Positions 61,659 to 64,000 of a stretch of DNA of 64,000 bases are shown here, one piece after another; the stretch's first letter is position 1, and the number at the start of each line of letters is the position of its first letter. The stretch is from SYAC01 sp046048055 (GTDB taxonomy: Bacteria; Planctomycetota; Phycisphaerae; Phycisphaerales; SM1A02): contig JBJOGW010000079.1 in assembly GCA_046048055.1 (NCBI GenBank), forward strand, positions 1 to 64,000, read 5' to 3'. A program made the position numbers and the translations under genes. The notes under the pieces were generated by a model. It was not told the origin of the DNA, did no database searches, and saw only the letters and a list, made by a program, of their open reading frames with translations.

Positions 61659-62926
61659 GACTCGCGGTGTTCCTGCTTGCCCTTTCGGCAACCGCCTCGA
61701 TGGTCATGGCCTCATCACAGAAGGCCACCGCTCCCGTGGAGCCGCCCGGCCCGGCAGGCGGCTCCGCCCTGAAACTGCCCGAACCGCAACCGGCGACGAA
61801 GGCCGAAGACATGCCGCCCGTCGCCGAGCCCGCGGCAACGCCATCCCCGGACCCCGCCGCCTACCGCGCTGCGGTCCAGTCGGGCATGGCCGCCATGCAG
61901 TCGCAGGATTGGGGCACGGCATCAGCCGAACTGGAGAAGGCCCTGCAGCTGAAGCCCGACGCTCGCGAGGTGGCCTACAACCTGGGTGTGAGTCGCTTTC
62001 AGCAGGGCGACTACGCCGGGGCCCGCAAGCTCTTCCAGCAGAGCGCGCAGGGTGCCAACGCGGATCTGGCGGCGCGCAGCATGTACAACCAGGGCAACGC
62101 CACCTACGCCGAGGTGCTCAAGAGCCTGCCTCCCGTGGGCACGGCCGATCCGGCCCAGACGCCGCAGATTCCGCCCGAGCAACTGCAGCAGGCCGTGTCG
62201 CAGGTGGAAAGCGCCTTCACGCACTTCAAGGATGCCGCGGCGGCCGATCCAACCGACGAGGACAGCGTGGCGAACGCCGAGACCTCGCTGCAGCTGCTCA
62301 AGGAACTCCGCAAGATCCAGCAGCAGCAGGAGCAGCAGAGCCAGGAGCGCTCACAGCAGCAACAGCAGGAGCAAGAGCGGCAGGATCCACAGAGCCAGAA
62401 GGATCAGCAGCAGCAGCAGAGTCAGCAGCAACAGAATCAGGACCAGACGCAGCAGCAGGACCAGCAGCCACAGCAGTCATCGCAGGGCCAGGACCAGCAG
62501 TCCAGAAGTCAGGATTCTCAGCAAGGCCCTTCGCAACAGCCGCAGGACCCTCAGCCGGCAGAGCAGCCAAAGGGACAGCAGGATCCACAGCAGCAACGGT
62601 CCGACGATCCCCAACAAGATCCGTCAAGGCCCCAGCAACAACCGCGCCAGGGCCAGAACCCCGAGAAGCAGCAGCCACAGCAACCGGCCAAGCAGCCCTC
62701 CACGCAACCGCAGCAGAACCAGGACGATCCGGATCCGCGGCAGGAACCGCAGCAGGCCGAACCGTCGCAGGCGGCGCCGAAGCCGCTCACCGGCACGGAG
62801 TCCATGGAGCGTGACCAGGCCGAACGCCTGCTGCAGATGGTTCGTGACAAGGAAAAGGCTCGAAGCGACCAGCGCAAGCAGGCGCAGGGCCCGGTCCGGC
62901 AGCGGCCGGTGGACAAGGACTGGTAG
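61655..62926 (+). CDS. batC: BatC-like TPR protein with a long Gln-rich region
   Basis: This is a 423-residue exported protein. A signal (residues 1-20) is followed by TPR repeats (about residues 65-160, 'SGMAAMQSQDWGTASAELEK', 'VAYNLGVSRFQQGDYAGARK', 'AARSMYNQGNATYAEVLKSL'). Then a glutamine/aspartate/proline/serine-rich low-complexity stretch of about 180 residues (about 220-400) follows, ending in a short basic C-terminus. TPR partners occur in Bat operons; the poly-Gln stretch is unusual in length. Start 61655 overlaps the batB stop (ATGA). Confidence 0.85.
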   Translation: MRLAVFLLALSATASMVMASSQKATAPVEPPGPAGGSALKLPEPQPATKAEDMPPVAEPAATPSPDPAAYRAAVQSGMAAMQSQDWGTASAELEKALQLKPDAREVAYNLGVSRFQQGDYAGARKLFQQSAQGANADLAARSMYNQGNATYAEVLKSLPPVGTADPAQTPQIPPEQLQQAVSQVESAFTHFKDAAAADPTDEDSVANAETSLQLLKELRKIQQQQEQQSQERSQQQQQEQERQDPQSQKDQQQQQSQQQQNQDQTQQQDQQPQQSSQGQDQQSRSQDSQQGPSQQPQDPQPAEQPKGQQDPQQQRSDDPQQDPSRPQQQPRQGQNPEKQQPQQPAKQPSTQPQQNQDDPDPRQEPQQAEPSQAAPKPLTGTESMERDQAERLLQMVRDKEKARSDQRKQAQGPVRQRPVDKDW

Positions 62927-62948
62927 CCCACGCGATCATCGGGAACTC

Positions 62949-64000
62949 ATGAATCCACTCCGCGCTCCCATCCTTCTGCTTGCCATGCTTCTGGCCCCTC
63001 TGGCCATGGCGCAGAACGTGTCCTTCCGGCTTCCCAGCCGCGAGGCCTGGGTGGGAACACCGCTGCAGATGATGGTCGAGGTGAACAACGCCGCCGATGA
63101 CGCGGTCCCCACGGTCGCCGACAGTCAGGATTTCGAGGCCCGTGTCCAACCCGTGCCGCAGCGCATGGAGATGCAGCAGAACATCAACGGTCGCGTCACG
63201 CGTCGCAGCACGCTCACCTGGACCGTGGAGTTCACCCCACTGCGGGAGGGAACGTTCACCCTTCCCACGGTGCAGGTGAAGAGCGACACGCGCACCTGGA
63301 CCAGCCCGCCCGAAACCGTGACCGTGGCCAGCTCGGCCGCATCCGAACTGCTGCGCGTGGAGGTGGTCGCCTCACCGGCCAGCCCGTGGGTAGGACAGGG
63401 CGTGGAACTCACGCTGCGGATGCTGGTGCGCCCCTACATCAACGCGCGCTTCAACGTGCAACTGGACGAGGCCCAGATGTGGCAGTTGCTGGACGCCGAG
63501 GCCAGCTCATGGGGCGTGTTCCTGCCACGCCTGCGCGAGCTGGCCCAGACCAACCGTCGTCCGCAGGGTGACGAGGAGCGCATCGACGGCCAGACGTGGA
63601 TCGCCTACGAACTCACGCAGACCGTCACCCCGGGCAAGTCCGGACCGGTCGATGCGGGCGATGTCCGGATCGTGTGGAAGTATCCCACCGGCGTGACCGC
63701 CGAACGGGGATTCTTCGGCGGCCGCGAACTCTCGCTCACGGGCGTGCGTCCCGTGTCGGCCGCTCCCCAGGTCTCGTCGGTCCAGGTGCGGGCCCTGCCA
63801 GCCGAGGGCCGACCCGCCAACTTCCGCGGCGCGGTCGGCAACTTCGTGGTGCACGCCCAGGCCAAGCCTTCACAGGTGGCCGTCGGCGATCCGATCACGC
63901 TCACCGTGACCGTGGTGGACCTGAGCCAGGGTGGCACCGACCTGCAGACGCTGCAGCCACCGGTGATCGATCAGGCCTCGCTGGGTGGCGAGTTTCGCGT
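62949..64000 (+). CDS. batD: BatD-like exported protein (3' end beyond window)
   Basis: The reading frame opens at ATG 62949 with a signal ending APLAMA (residues about 1-20) and runs off the window after 350 residues. Ig-like beta modules are visible: 'SREAWVGTPLQMMVEVNNAA', 'RRSTLTWTVEFTPLREGTFT' and a second 'SPWVGQGVELTLRMLVRPYI', typical of the tandem domains of BatD (DUF4381/oxygen-tolerance BatD family). A C-terminal TM helix is expected beyond the window. It lies 22 nt after batC. Confidence 0.85.
   Translation, partial: MNPLRAPILLLAMLLAPLAMAQNVSFRLPSREAWVGTPLQMMVEVNNAADDAVPTVADSQDFEARVQPVPQRMEMQQNINGRVTRRSTLTWTVEFTPLREGTFTLPTVQVKSDTRTWTSPPETVTVASSAASELLRVEVVASPASPWVGQGVELTLRMLVRPYINARFNVQLDEAQMWQLLDAEASSWGVFLPRLRELAQTNRRPQGDEERIDGQTWIAYELTQTVTPGKSGPVDAGDVRIVWKYPTGVTAERGFFGGRELSLTGVRPVSAAPQVSSVQVRALPAEGRPANFRGAVGNFVVHAQAKPSQVAVGDPITLTVTVVDLSQGGTDLQTLQPPVIDQASLGGEFR

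Noticed and set aside
62300..62760. CAG-rich tract as a possible DNA repeat array
   Set aside because: It is explained by the Gln-rich region of the batC-like gene, with irregular spacing and no conserved repeat unit.

Overview
The window looks like a chromosomal segment of a high-GC planctomycete, most likely class Phycisphaerae. This is inferred from gene content, not from any search. The pointers are a Cys-rich motif of the type CCxxVCxxDPxCC in a large subtilase, a DUF2752 protein, MraZ and CsrA together in a diderm, a lipid A gene (lpxB), an OlsF-type ornithine-lipid synthase, a Bat operon, and a weak reliance on Shine-Dalgarno sites. Almost everything is chromosomal housekeeping. There is no transposase, CRISPR array or phage gene.

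Layout. 1-8258: 3' part of mutS, then a YtcA/MdtN/MdtO/MdtP-type tripartite efflux set with mdtO inverted, then a thioredoxin-like gene. 8275-13000: obg, rpmA, an exported protein, a tandem GNAT protein, and a DnaA with an altered DNA-binding signature preceded by an inverted DnaA-box pair. 13039-19231: two exported helical proteins flanking a DegT-family protein that has lost its PLP lysine, an M20 peptidase and dapF. 19271-20630: csrA, a hairpin-rich region and autoregulated mraZ. 20631-28258: flavin reductase-like protein, amidohydrolase, an overlapping operon (DUF2752, two lipoproteins, glycosyltransferase), an M19 dipeptidase, ParA and a degenerate partner. 28395-33060: aroB, olsF, two tRNA-Glu genes, a nucleosidase and nadD. 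34182-44165: agcS, lpxB, aspS, trxB, ald and purD. 44301-49108: a 1303-residue subtilase, a GbsR-type regulator, and tRNA-Ser with a duplicated 3' end. 49242-56510: dedA, terC, sucC, a HAD phosphatase, ndh and a 3-hydroxyisobutyrate dehydrogenase-like gene. 56597-64000: a moxR-DUF58-DUF4381-batA-batB-batC-batD operon that runs off the end.

Main results. (1) Between mraZ and csrA, on the csrA strand, six hairpins carry GGA in the apical loop, followed by a perfect 14-bp stem and a seventh GGA hairpin. This is the architecture of CsrB/RsmZ-type RNAs that sequester CsrA, here placed directly upstream of csrA. (2) Many first-in-operon genes have a TAnnnT box ending 6-8 (mostly exactly 7) nucleotides before the start codon and no Shine-Dalgarno site, which predicts widespread leaderless transcription. 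Genes with a good Shine-Dalgarno site (csrA, rpmA, moxR, the small basic protein at 55205) lack that box. (3) A DegT/DnrJ/EryC1-type protein has Lys to Arg and Asp to Asn changes at the PLP positions. (4) DnaA domain IV differs at the base-contact motif. (5) A 27-bp copy of the tRNA-Ser 3' end flanks a hairpin-rich 191-bp segment.
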